64,000 bases of DNA from Bryoerythrophyllum caledonicum. Its lineage: Eukaryota > Streptophyta > Bryopsida > Pottiales > Pottiaceae. The notes under the pieces were generated by a model that was not told the origin of the DNA, did not search any database, and saw only the letters and a list, made by a program, of their open reading frames with translations. A program made the position numbers and the translations under genes. The stretch covers positions 21,524,462 through 21,588,461 of the forward strand of contig OZ020517.1 of assembly GCA_963971425.1 (NCBI GenBank). Direction: 5' to 3'. Positions 35,521 to 46,567 of this stretch are shown here, piece after piece (within the stretch, counting starts at the first letter, position 1; every line of letters starts with the position of its first letter).

Positions 35521-36460
35521 CGAACAACATCGATTTGGTTTCTAATATTGTATATGAACAAAATCTTCTTGATTGTATAACGTGACTACAAGCCATACAT
35601 ACATACAAAATCAATGGATTCATGGTACTCACGTGAAATTCCACTCGGGATCGTCCGTGCCGGCCATGATCGTTGTGATCCTCTGCTCACAATCTGCAGC
35701 AATTCACTTGGAGATTGGACTGCACTTGCTCCCTCAGCTTCCCAGCTCCAATCGTTGTTGGTTAAAGATACACGCGTCCGCTCGTCTTCTGAGGTAGGAG
35801 TCACGTCCACCTGACCTCGCTTAAACACACAAACTCACCTAACAGTCACCTAAAACACTCATAAACAAAAATCACCTAAAATCCTCACAATAGAAGACAC
35901 CTACAGTTACTCACGCTCACTCCAATCACACAACCAGCACACAAACGCGCCTAAAACACCAACAAACGTATGTCGCCTGAAACCCTCACACATGAACACA
36001 CAATGCAGAGCAACACAATGAACACGAACTCACATAAACAATGCGACCTCAGACAAACTCTCCCTGGCGCTCACGCTCACTCACATGAACAAACCTCACG
36101 ACTACACCTCACACCACACGAACACACCTCACCGCACAAACAGACCTTCGTAGAAGAAGCGCAAAAAAAAACTAGTCTAGAACAATTTCAAGAGTAGAAA
36201 AGTTGTGCGAAAGAGAGTGAGGGAGGTGAGAGCGTGGGAGGAGAGAGAATACAAGTACGAAATGATGGAAAAAACCAGCGCGCCTCCACAATGGCGGAGG
36301 TGCGTGACGAAATGATTCCTGTACTTAATACTGAACGCGACGTCTTGAGCTCGGTCTCGATCGTAGGATTTCTCGACTCGGGTGGCATGATAAATTTCAG
36401 CCCTTCATTAAGTACGTCATTAATTAATACGTATAATACTAGTGTTACTCACAAATAATT
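35521..36460. other. Left-arm leader: possible first exon and ACA-rich DNA
   Basis: On the minus strand ATGGCCGGCACGGACGAT (from about 35,667) followed by a strong GTGAGT donor could be the first coding exon of a left-arm gene. This cannot be proven from sequence. From 35,825 to 36,150 the plus strand is rich in ACA, CACC and CTCACA phrases. A half palindrome (ATCGTAGGAT) lies at 36,360. No other feature. Confidence 0.35.
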
Positions 36461-39400
36461 CAAGTAACATCTCACTTCACACTTTAATGTATACCTTCTA
36501 CTTTTTATCATCCACTTTTTACCTTCTACTTTTCACTTTAACTTTTTAACTTCTACAAAATTTCTACTTTAAACTTTTTAATTTCTACTTTTAAAAATTT
36601 TACCACCTACTTTTTACCTTCTATTTTTCACTTCAACATTTTAACTTCTAGGTCATTTCTACTTTTTACTTTTTACCTTCTACTTCTTACCTTTACTTTA
36701 ACTTTTTAACTTCTACCTAATTTCTACTTTTTACATATTAATTTCTACTTTGAACTTTTTAACTTCTACTTTTAACTCTTTACCTTCTAATTTTTACTTT
36801 CTACTTTTAACTTTGACTTTTTAGCTTCTAGTTAATTTATACTTTTTACTTTTTACCTTCTACTTTAACTTTAAAATTTCTACTTTCAATTTTTAGTTTT
36901 ACCTTTTTAAGTTCAACTTTTAACTCTTAAACTTTTAACTACTACTCATGACTTCTACTTTTAACTTCAACTTTTTAATCTAATTTTAAAGTTTAACTTT
37001 CAACTATAACTTTTTGACTTGTAATTCTAACTTGTACTTGACACTTTTAATTTTGTTCATGTTACATATTTATATACAACATACGATAATATCTCCATAC
37101 GATTCATATCTGCTTTTACAACATATAATGATACAGACATACATTTATACATATATACAGCATTCAATAATTAGTAATTACATATCAATACATTTCATAT
37201 AATTATCTATATATCCAACATACAACTATACATACACAGGTGTTACATATTTATATACAACATACGATTATATCTCCATACGATTCATATCTGTTTACAC
37301 AACATACAATGATATAGACATACATTTTATACATATATACAACATACAATAATTACATATCAAACATTATATATAATTATTTATATATCAAACATACAAC
37401 TATACATACATACACAGATGTTACATAATTATATACAACATACGATTATATCTCCATACGATTCATATCTGTTTATCCAACATACAACTATACATACACA
37501 GATGGTACATATTAATATACAACATACAATTATATCTCCATACGATTTATATCTATTTATACAACATCCAATGATACAGACATACATTTTATACATATAT
37601 ACAGCATACAATAATTACATATCAATACATTATATATAATTATTTATATATCAAACATACAACTATACATACATACACAGATGTTACATATTTATATACA
37701 GCATACAGTTATATCTCCATACGATGTATATCTATTTATACAACATACAATGATACATACATAACTTTTGTAGATATGTTCTGCAAGCAAAAATTATATA
37801 TCAATACATTTTACTTAGTTATTTATATATCCAACATGCAACTATACATACACAAATGTTAAATATTTAAATTCAACATACAATTATATGTCCATACGAT
37901 ATGTATCTATTTAAACAACATACAATTATACATGCATACATTTTGTACATATATACAACATACAACTATGCATGCATACATTTTGTACATATACACAACA
38001 TACAATAAATATATATGGATACATGATTCTATAAATATATATATATCCAACATACAACTATACATACACAAATGTTAAATATTTAAATTCAACATACAAT
38101 TATATGTCCATACGATTAATATTTATTTAAACAACATACAATTATACATGCATACATTTTGTACATATATACAACATACAATTCTACATGCATACATTTT
38201 GTACATATACACAACATACAATAGATATATATGGATACATGATTCTATAAAAATATATATATCCAACATACAACTATACATACACAGATGGTACATATTA
38301 ATATACAACATACAATTATATCACCATACGATTTATATCTATTTAGACAACATACAATGATACAGACATACATTTTATACATATATACAGCATACAATAA
38401 TTACATATCAATACATTTTATATAATTATTTATATATCCAACATACAACTATACATACACATATGTTACATATTTATATATTATATACGATTATATCTCC
38501 ATATTACGATTTATATCCATTTATACAGCATACAATGATGCATACATAACTTTTGTACATATATTCTGCAAGCAAAAATGATATATCAATACATTTTACT
38601 TTGTTATTTATATATCCAACATGCAACTATACATACACAGATGTTAATTACATAAATACAACATACAGTTGTATGTCCATACGATTTATAACTATTTATA
38701 CAATATACAATTATACTTGCATACATTTTAGACATATATATAGCATACAATAATTTTATATCGATACATGATTCTATAAATAAATATATATATATATATA
38801 TATCCAACATACAACTATACATACACAGATGGTACATATTTATATAGAACCTACGATTATATCTTCATACGATTTATATCTATTTAAATAACATCCAATG
38901 ATACAGACATACATTTTAAACATATATACATCATACAATAATTACATATCAATACATTTTATATAATTATTTGTATATCCAATATACAACTATGCATACA
39001 CAAATGTTATATATATATACAACATACAATTACATCTCCATACGATTCATATGTATTTATTCAACATACAATGATACATACATACATTTTGTACATATTT
39101 GCACCATACAATAATTATAGATCGATACGTTATATATTTATATATAAATATATTTTTAATATTTATATATATGCAACATGCAACTATTCATTTATTCATT
39201 CTATTTTATATAGGTATGTATATATATACATACATTATATACATTTTTACATACATTCATCATATATACGTACATACAAATAGACAATATATTTCCAATT
39301 TTCACCTTCTACTTTTTACCTTCTTCTTTTACCTCTAACTTTTTAACTTTGAGTTAATTTCTAGTTTTAATTTTTTTAATTTGTGCTTTTTACCTTCTCC

Positions 39401-39620
39401 TTTTAACTTTAGCTTTTTCAACTTCTTGTTAAATTCTACTTATAACTTTTAGTTTCTAATTTTAACTTTTTAATTTATGCTCTTATCTTTTGAATTTCTA
39501 CTTTTAACTTTTTAATTTCTACTTTTAATTTATATTTTTAACTTTTCAATTTCTACTTTTAACTATTTAACTTTTAACTATTACTTATGACTTCTACTTT
39601 TATATATACATATATGTCAG
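36461..39620. repeat. Central AT-rich spacer: CTTTTTAACTTC tracts flanking an ATACA repeat core
   Basis: The outer parts (36,461-37,060 and 39,290-39,620) are pyrimidine-rich on the plus strand, built from CTACTTTTTAACTTC-like phrases. The core (37,061-39,290) is made of diverged repeats. These contain CAACATACAATTATATCTCC, ATACGATTTATATCTATTTA and ACATACATTTTGTACATATA phrases, with higher-order spacing of roughly 180-250 bp. Short frames here are repeat artefacts. It separates minus-strand genes on the left from the plus-strand gene on the right. Confidence 0.85.
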
Positions 39621-41016
39621 ACAATAATATATGCATAAAACAATATGTACTAGGCAATTTTTATATATATACAACATACAATTATATATACATACGTTTT
39701 ATTACATTAATTATGTAAATTACATAAATTAGACATTTACGTTAAATACAAAATTTAATACGTACTTATATACGTACAATTATGTATGTAATACATAACT
39801 ATTTACAGACAATTTATATATTATATCACATTGAATATATTATCATAGATTATGTAAATCACATAAATTAGACAAAGTCATTTACCATAAACCCTATATC
39901 CTAAACCTATGTGCAACCCCTAACCTATACCCTAAACCTATAACTTAATTTTTCTCTATATGTTTAAATTTCTCAAAGAATAGTACCCTGATCCTAAATT
40001 ACGGATGTTTGGGATTAAACTAAACCATGATTCTATACCTGAATCCTAAACTCTATTCCCTGAACGTGAACCCTAGACGGAAACCCTGGACGTAAACCTT
40101 GAATGCAAACCCTGGACGAAAGCCGTGGACGAAAGCCATGTACCCGACGGCATGCCTAAACGCAATCATTACTCGTAGTTGGATGTTACACATAGTACAA
40201 GTGGATGATCATGATTGTTCATCGTCGGCATTGTAAACAATATTCTATATAGTAATTGATTATGTTATTTGATATTCCAATAATCACGTATTCCACTCTC
40301 TGTAATGATTGAAGTCCCGTGCCCCCGATGGAGGGAAAAAACTTCTTGATTCCAAGGCTTGCTCAAGCGCCTGACTTCCTACTCCCTCTTCCTTCCTGAC
40401 CTCATTTCCTCTTTAGTTGAATACCTCTAAATGTTGATTCGGAGGTTTGTGTCGTCACACGTTTGCATCGCATTCCATCATCGCAGTCAAGGACGTCAGC
40501 AGGCTGTCAATGGAGCCGGTATTATCAACTTTCCTCGCTGTTGTACCGGGTGTCGATTCTGGATTTACTGTAGTTTCTGCTGAATTGTCTACTCCCCTTC
40601 GTCCCTAACCATATTTCCGCCTTAACTAAACACCTCCTTGGTCATTAGGTTTCGGAGGCTTCTATCGCAGTTTAGGAGTTGAGCCTATGGCGTGGAGCGC
40701 GTGGAGTTGACCGATTGGCGATTCCAGCATTGCATTGAAGGTCATCAACGTGGGAAAGGGTGCCAATCTTGTCATCTGTTCGCTTGCAGCTGTAGGTGCT
40801 GCTTCTACTTTTGATCCGTTTCCTGTTGTTTTATGGAATTGAGGCGATTCTTCAATTCGTATGGTCATTGTTTTAGTATTTGTCATTGTGTGAGGGGTGG
40901 ATCTTCCCTTTACTGCTCTTACGATATCAATTCACCGATGTATGTGTGTACGGACGACTCTATCTTCTGAATGTGTACGGACAAATCTACATTTCTACGG
41001 ACGGACTTCTTCAGTT
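39621..41016. other. Non-coding DNA with degenerate AAACCCTGGACG phrases
   Basis: Between 39,880 and 40,140 there are loosely repeated CCCTAAACC- and AACCCTGGACGAAAG-like phrases. They are not regular enough for a telomere array. From 40,300 to 41,016 sequence complexity is normal, but no long open frame with recognisable motifs is present. It may be 5' regulatory DNA of the transposase-like gene. Confidence 0.4.
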
Positions 41017-41284
41017 ATCGTAGGATCCTACGATAAATATCACAACGTCTTTCAGCACATCCGCACGGGATATCGTAGGATCCTACGATAGAGATCGCGG
41101 AGTAATTCACTAACTTTCCAATGTAGATCGTAGGATCCTACGATAAGACAACATTGTATGCTATGTACTCAGGACACCTGCATCGATTTCATCACACACA
41201 TTACGTACTGATTTTGTGTGGGTAGTACATATCAAGTATCTGGACGTATTGCAAGCGGGCCATACCATCGTAGGATCCTACGAT
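41017..41284 (+). promoter_or_regulatory. Four exact palindromes in front of the transposase-like gene
   Basis: Exact ATCGTAGGATCCTACGAT copies lie at 41,017, 41,072, 41,127 and 41,267. The first three are spaced exactly 55 bp apart. The last ends three bases before the ATG at 41,288. Regular spacing and location just upstream of the gene suggest a binding array for autoregulation. This is inference; no promoter element was otherwise identified. Confidence 0.65.
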
Positions 41285-41287
41285 ATC

Positions 41288-44200
41288 ATGGATGAATCGT
41301 TCTCTTCTAGTCCCGAGACTACAAACCCTGAAGATGGCGAGGCGGACGGACCTGCACGTTTCGAACCGGGTGAGTCCGTATTTCTTTCCTATGCTGGTCA
41401 AGGTGTGGTTGGAGAAGCCATGATCATCGAAGCGGTTGTCTCTGGGACATGGCTGGGCGTTGATACGGATCAAACCTTTGGCGACTTCAGTCTCGTAAGG
41501 CCGACCGTCATATATCCTGTGGCTCGAAGTCTTCTCCTTCTGCCGATGCAAGATGGCCTTCCTGTCTTAGCTGATTCGCTTGGTAGAACGATCTTGTGGA
41601 TGTCTCGAAACCTTGTTCTCACTTCCGACATACGTGCCGACTCTGGTGGTCGAGACGGTATCCCATTTCTACCTCGCATGGTATGGAAAGGAAAAATTGT
41701 GGCACGCTTCAATGGCAGTGGTGATCTATTGTCATCTGGTCGCATTAATTGCGTCGGTCCTGAGGAACCGTTTGAGCACGGCACATTGGGCGAGGGTTAC
41801 ATTGGAGTCACGGTGTTTGATGTTTTTATAGGAGATCCAAGTGATATTATGAGTCACCGACGTTGGCCATTTGGAGAGTGTTCGTTCGAGGGTGGACATA
41901 GTCTACGCGATACTATTGCCCATTTCGACCGAATTCCAGAGGTTGGAGACCCGAATGCGCACCTGGGCGGCCGCAAGAAATCACCATACCGTTTCGTTGC
42001 CCGCAGGAAGCGTACTCATGAGAAGCTCAACGCTTTTGCTAAAAAGATGCTCCCGGAAGTAATTCAGGCTATCAGTTCGCATTCCTGCTATCCAGACGAG
42101 TGCGTTTGAGTATTCAAACCCCAGGATACCCTATACATTCGGACGAAATTTTGGCTGAAGAATTTTGACGATCGTCGGGATTATGCCAGATCTGTTGGTG
42201 GTCAACTGCGCTTTGTGGGTAATAATCGGAAACGAAAGTTTGTTACATTATGTGGGTAGGACGTCTGCGCTACCGCTTGGTATAAGATTCATGGCATCCC
42301 GAAGTCAACGTTCCATGAGTATATGAACCAATACGAGAAGGGAGTTGTGTCCTCGACGCACGGTAACAAGGACATTAAACGTCCACGACTTGGAACCATG
42401 CAAGCCCTCGGTAGTATTACGGCCATAGTTGATGAATGTGCTGATCAAATGCCAAATCAGATAAGGTCAACAACACCAGGGCGGATGGACACCTTGAAGT
42501 TCCTGCCCTCTGGTCAGAAGTGGAAGATGATTCAAGCTGCAGCCACGGAGGTAATAATTAGTTCGCCATTCATTGTATATAAGATTATGGGATGTTTGTG
42601 TGGTCTTGTATCGTGGGATCCTACGATCATTTCTTTACATAATGGTCCTTACTGGATCACATGCTCTTTTTGTTTCTCATAACTTTGATTTGACAAAATT
42701 GCAAACTAATCTCGAGTACGGGTTACCGCCCGTATCCCAATCGGCCGTTAGTAGAATGAAGAGGGAGCACTTTAAGAATGTTGTACTTAAACCGGTTGGG
42801 AGTTCTTTCGCAAAATGCACCCTCTGTGACACTCTACAACAATACATCGGGAGGTTGGTTAAGGGATCACCTGAATATAATTCGTTTGTGAAACAAAAAT
42901 TGGCTCACTGTAACCTCCAAGCATCGTGTAGGCGTGTGTACCATACTTGGCGGGAGGAGTCTAAGATGAGCAAGGGTAGAATCCTGTGTATAATCCACGA
43001 TAAAATGGATACAACGAAGACCGCTATTCCTCGTATGCGAATTAATACCAAACTCACTTCCCCTCTTGGTCAGTTCCCAGTTAACATCACCGGTATGGTG
43101 ACGCACGGACACGGAGATGGTGCCTACGCCCACTATTCCTCCGACCTTTGGCCGGGGGACTCTAATTATACTATTTCCTCCCTTTCAAGATTGCTCCGGC
43201 GTTTGCAGGAACCACCTATGCGTGAAACTGGTAGAATGTTTCCTTACACACCTGCCAATTTTTTATTTGAAGCAATGCTAAGAGGGAAGTCCAGATGCTT
43301 GAACCTGTTGCCGGCGGTGTTGAATACTTCTGCAAACCCCATTCCCCTACCCGAAAAGTTGTACCTGCAGTTGGACAACTCTGCCAAGGACAATAAGATT
43401 CAATTCCTCATGGCATTTTTATCTATGCTAACTCATCGGGGTGTGTTCAAGGAAATCCAAGTTGGATTCTTATTAGTGGGGCACACCCATGAGGATATTG
43501 ACGCTTACTTTAGCTACTTGTCGAAGACGTTGAAGGGTCAAAATACTTATGTTGTCGCGGATTTGATGATGGCCTTCATGAAATTGCAGGACATGAGTTT
43601 CATGCCTGAGTTTGTGCAAGAGGTAGCAGATTTAAAATCTTTTGTTAAAGGTTATATCCGTGATGGTTTTGATAGGATTACGGGCCTCGGAGAGATGCAC
43701 CTCTTCGAATTCTACGTTGACAAAGAAGGGTGGCCAGTCATGCAATTTAAGGAATTGGCGGTTGATTCATACTGGTTGCCTAAAGACAAGCCAGATATTC
43801 GTCTTTGGAAGCACGACGTAGATGGGAATCCCATGATACCTACCGGTATGCCCAATCCGGTTCCTTTCAGGCACTTGTGGGGCGATATAACTGTCTCTAC
43901 CACCGGCAACCAAGACAAGGCTAGAGCGAAGGCTTCGAAGGCGGTTGAGAAGAGGTCGTTCATCAAGTCAGGAATTCAAGGTTATATTAAGTTTTGGCAG
44001 GAGGGAATGCTCAATTGTACTAGCTGGGCAAGGGATTTTCCTCCATACATTGAGTACTGGAGTGCAATACTTGGAGACTGGAAAAACCTCTGTCTTCTAT
44101 TCCTGCGGCATTGGTAGAAGGTTTTTGGCCAAGTCAAGTTTCGAGAGCTACTGATCCAGATCCGCTATGCCTTATCACAAGTCCGGATGACCTACCTGAA

Positions 44201-44626
44201 GATGACTTTCCTGAACCGTATTGCGGCCCCATGAAGGAGAGACCAAAGGACCCCTTGAATCCATGGCGACATATCGTACCGGAGTCATGGGTGTATATTC
44301 GTCCGAGCGATCCCCATATATATCCCGTCTGGATGGGGAGAGCTTGCTCAGCAGTGAACTGCGAAAGAGGACATGCGGAGTTTGGAATGTTCATTGTCCA
44401 ATTCTGGGAGCCAAGAAATGCATTCAAGAACTCAAAGAAGAAGTATGAGAACTGTTGGGAAGACACCTGGATTCCCGAACGTCAACGACATGTACAAACG
44501 CATGTCAACTCAGTTGTGTTTGCATCCTCGTCGGGAAGAACGAATCCCCAGATTCGATCTATTCCAAGGAGGGACCGATTAGCAGCGTTGGCTAACTTGG
44601 AAGCAGCAAACGCAGCGGATCCTTGA
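41288..44626 (+). pseudogene. DUF7869-like protein, candidate transposase of the 17.8-kb element
   Basis: Exon 1 (41,288-42,550, 421 codons) and exon 2 (from 42,717) join in phase across a 166-bp GT-AG intron that holds a palindrome variant (42,610-42,627). The first 100 residues (LLLLPMQDGLPVLADSLGRTILW) recall a domain of plant CACTA-type proteins. Then come TLCG...DVCATAWYKIHGIPKST and a Cys-rich FAKCTLCDTLQ. The core has IIHDKMDTTKTAIPR (Asp 42,999), LYLQLDNSAKDNK (Asp 43,374) and VGHTHEDIDAYFSYLSKTL (Glu 43,491). These match the DUF7869 pattern from memory, and the spaced acidic residues suggest an RNase-H-fold DDE enzyme. Defects: TGA at 42,107, TAG at 42,257 and a frameshift near 44,085, after which the C-terminal part (to 44,626) continues in another frame. 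Confidence 0.68.
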
Positions 44627-44713
44627 TGCAAAGGCGATCTTGCAACCAGGATTGGAAGACAACCCAACGATTATTTTTTATTGGTCATCATCTCCTAGAA
44701 CTAGTCAACCCAC

Positions 44714-45253
44714 ATTGTAGGATCCTACGATCTTGTTCCTTCAAAGCTACCAAGGCTACACTTTCACAACATTCGACAGTTTTGATCCCACTGGCCTGCT
44801 TACTCCGATCCTACGGCTGAAGTACTCTTTAACAGGTCATCCACGCAGATCGTAGGATCCTACGATATTGTTTCTCCTTAGCTGCAGATCGTGGTTTTTG
44901 ACATCTGCCGCCACTATGTACCCATGTTTTGGCTTTGCCATTGAACTTATGAAATGTGTACTCGTTTTTGAGTAACTTTATTTACCCCCTACACTACTTC
45001 TATCCTACTTTACACAATCCAACCGATTCAAGCTCTTTAATCATACGTTTCGTACTTACTTGCTTCTTGTTTTCCCTTTATTGCTATTAGACCGAGGAGG
45101 TAGGATTCTAAAGGGTCTTGCAGGGATGAATGGGATCGTAGGATCCTACTATCTCCACATCTGGGACTCTTCTCACATTAAGTATGGTCTACAACTCGCT
45201 GAGTCCTTTGATATATCATGCACAAGTTGTATTTTTCGTAGGATCCTTCGAAG
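44714..45253. repeat. Right subterminal palindrome cluster
   Basis: Copies start at 44,714 (one mismatch), 44,849 (exact), 45,135 (one mismatch) and 45,236 (decayed ends). A partial CCGATCCTACGG lies near 44,807. They lie between the end of the transposase-like gene and the right terminal repeat. No gene is seen in 44,627-45,322. Confidence 0.8.
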
Positions 45254-45306
45254 CACGTCATTGCATATTTTATTGGATATTCTTCTAACAAATCGGAACT
45301 TTGACC

Positions 45307-45332
45307 AATCTGGACTTTTAAAAGTCCAGATT
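45307..45332. repeat. 26-bp perfect palindrome overlapping the right terminal repeat
   Basis: AATCTGGACTTTT followed by its exact reverse complement is centred at 45,319/45,320. Its right half overlaps the inner part of the right inverted repeat. The left end of the element lacks this foldback. It could form a hairpin at the right terminus. Confidence 0.85.
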
Positions 45333-45348
45333 TAGTTAAATGTGGCAT
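45323..45348 (-). repeat. Right terminal inverted repeat (26 bp)
   Basis: Exact reverse complement of 27,522-27,547. It is followed by CTTC (45,349-45,352), the right copy of the target-site duplication, and then by Copia sequence. Confidence 0.9.
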
Positions 45349-45352
45349 CTTC

Positions 45353-46567
45353 CTCAAATATTGGTGGTTCGGGCGTAGGAGGTAGAGATTCTGGTCATGC
45401 AACTAGAGGGATTAGAAGGATTGGAGAGAAAAGTCGGTTCTGGGAATAAGTTGTCAGAGAATGGATTAGAAGGAGAACTGATTATGGAAGAGCTAAAGTC
45501 GTATCCAATCCAAGTTTTGTCAAAGACCACGTCTCTACTCCAGTGAATTTTCCTCGTTTGTGGCTCAAATAGTCTATATCCCTTGCATTCTGCGTCATAC
45601 TCTACAAAGATGCACTGAATGGTTTTACCATCAAGTTTGGCTCTTTTGTTGTCATGGATGTGAACATATGCTAAGTGTTGGACAAAAGGTTTAGCTTTGT
45701 AGTATTTTTTTTCCGGGGTCATACCCTGGTTTGCTCGTGTAGGACTATTGTTGAGTAAGGAATTGGCCGTGTTGATTGCTTTTGTCTATAAAAATCTGGG
45801 ACGTTGACTTGCATGTACCATATATCTTGCTTTCTCAGGAGTAGTGCGATTACGTCTTTCACTGACGCCATTTTGTTGAGGAATTAGTGCTATTGTAAGT
45901 TGGCGCTGAATTCCATGGATGAGGAGTTATGAATCAAACTCATGGAAAAGGTACTCTCCACCTCGATCAAATCTCAATGTCAAAATATGTTTCCCGGTTT
46001 CTTTTTCCACTCGTGCCTTGAATTCTAGGAATTTCTGGAAGGTTTTAGTCTTAGGTCTTATAAAGTAGACAAAACTCTTCCTATAGTAGACGTCGGTGAA
46101 GGCTACAAAATACTGTGATCCAATGAGTGATGGTGTGCAACTAGGTCCTACAACATCAGAGTGGACAAGTTGAAGTATTAGGTTTGAGTGGTGGAGAGAA
46201 AATTTAGGAAAATGCTTCCGATGTTGTCTGCCCGCCATACAATCACCACAAACGCTCCAAATAGTTGGAAATGTAGGTAAGCCTTGGACTTGTTGTGCAT
46301 TTGCACAATGTTAAAGACTCGGGTAATTGTGATGTCTTAATCTTATATGCCATAAGTTCATAGTTGACTCGGAGACCACCGAATTCACCATGACTTCAAT
46401 TTTCTTTTTGGTGAATTGATAAAGTCCGTTTGTCATATTCCGATGACCAATGGCTATAATAGATTTATCTTGGGAAGATAAAGACATTGATTATCCATAA
46501 AGACAATGGTGTGTCCTTGGTCAACTAAAGAACCCACAGATAATACGTTGCGTTAAAAAGCTTTTAG
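45353..46567 (-). pseudogene. Copia integrase and protease-end region
   Basis: Read on the minus strand from 46,567. A NVLSVGSLVDQGHTIVFMDN segment (about 46,556-46,495) and LWHIRLRHHNYPSL (about 46,350) represent the protease-integrase junction and the GAG-pre-integrase zinc-binding region. Then LVHSDVVGPSC, YFVAFTDVYYRKSFVYF and LRFDRGGEYL (46,238-45,927) are the integrase core with its aspartates. KPFVQHLAYVHIHDNKRAKL and CIFVEYDAECKGYRL (45,722-45,354) form the C-terminal integrase. Frameshifts near 45,930 and 46,240 inactivate it. The frame enters the 17.8-kb insertion at 45,352 and resumes at 27,517. Confidence 0.88.

Larger units (their letters stand above)
27522..45348. mobile_element. 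17.8-kb DNA transposon-like element with palindrome family
   Basis: The element is bounded by a perfect 26-bp inverted repeat (27,522-27,547 and 45,323-45,348, starting ATGCCACATTTAACTAAATC) and a 4-bp CTTC duplication. It sits in the integrase-RT linker of a minus-strand Copia element, and both sides of the Copia resume in frame. Inside are minus-strand genes from about 28.0 to 34.6 kb, a 3-kb AT-rich spacer, and a plus-strand transposase-like gene (41.3-44.6 kb). About 28 copies of the palindrome ATCGTAGGATCCTACGAT or variants occur within it; none was seen outside. The ends do not match the CACTA, hAT, Mutator or Harbinger ends I know. Calling it a transposon is a strong inference from ends plus duplication; its superfamily is open. 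Confidence 0.85.

Noticed and set aside
36461..39620. Several 60-80-codon open frames in the central spacer
   Set aside because: They consist of Ile/Tyr/Thr/His repeats that translate the ATACA and TATATA units; these are repeat artefacts.
39880..40140. CCCTAAACC-like phrases suggesting an interstitial telomere repeat
   Set aside because: The phrases are irregular and interspersed with other sequence; there is no tandem TTTAGGG array.
31933..42259. Alternative genetic code or programmed readthrough at TAG/TGA
   Set aside because: TGA is hit as well as TAG, all are C-to-T accessible, a frameshift is also present near 44,085, and host genes in the window use normal stops. Decay is the simpler explanation.
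27522..45348. The palindromes as a CRISPR-like array
   Set aside because: Spacing is irregular, the unit is a full palindrome, there are no cas genes, and the genome is a plant nucleus.
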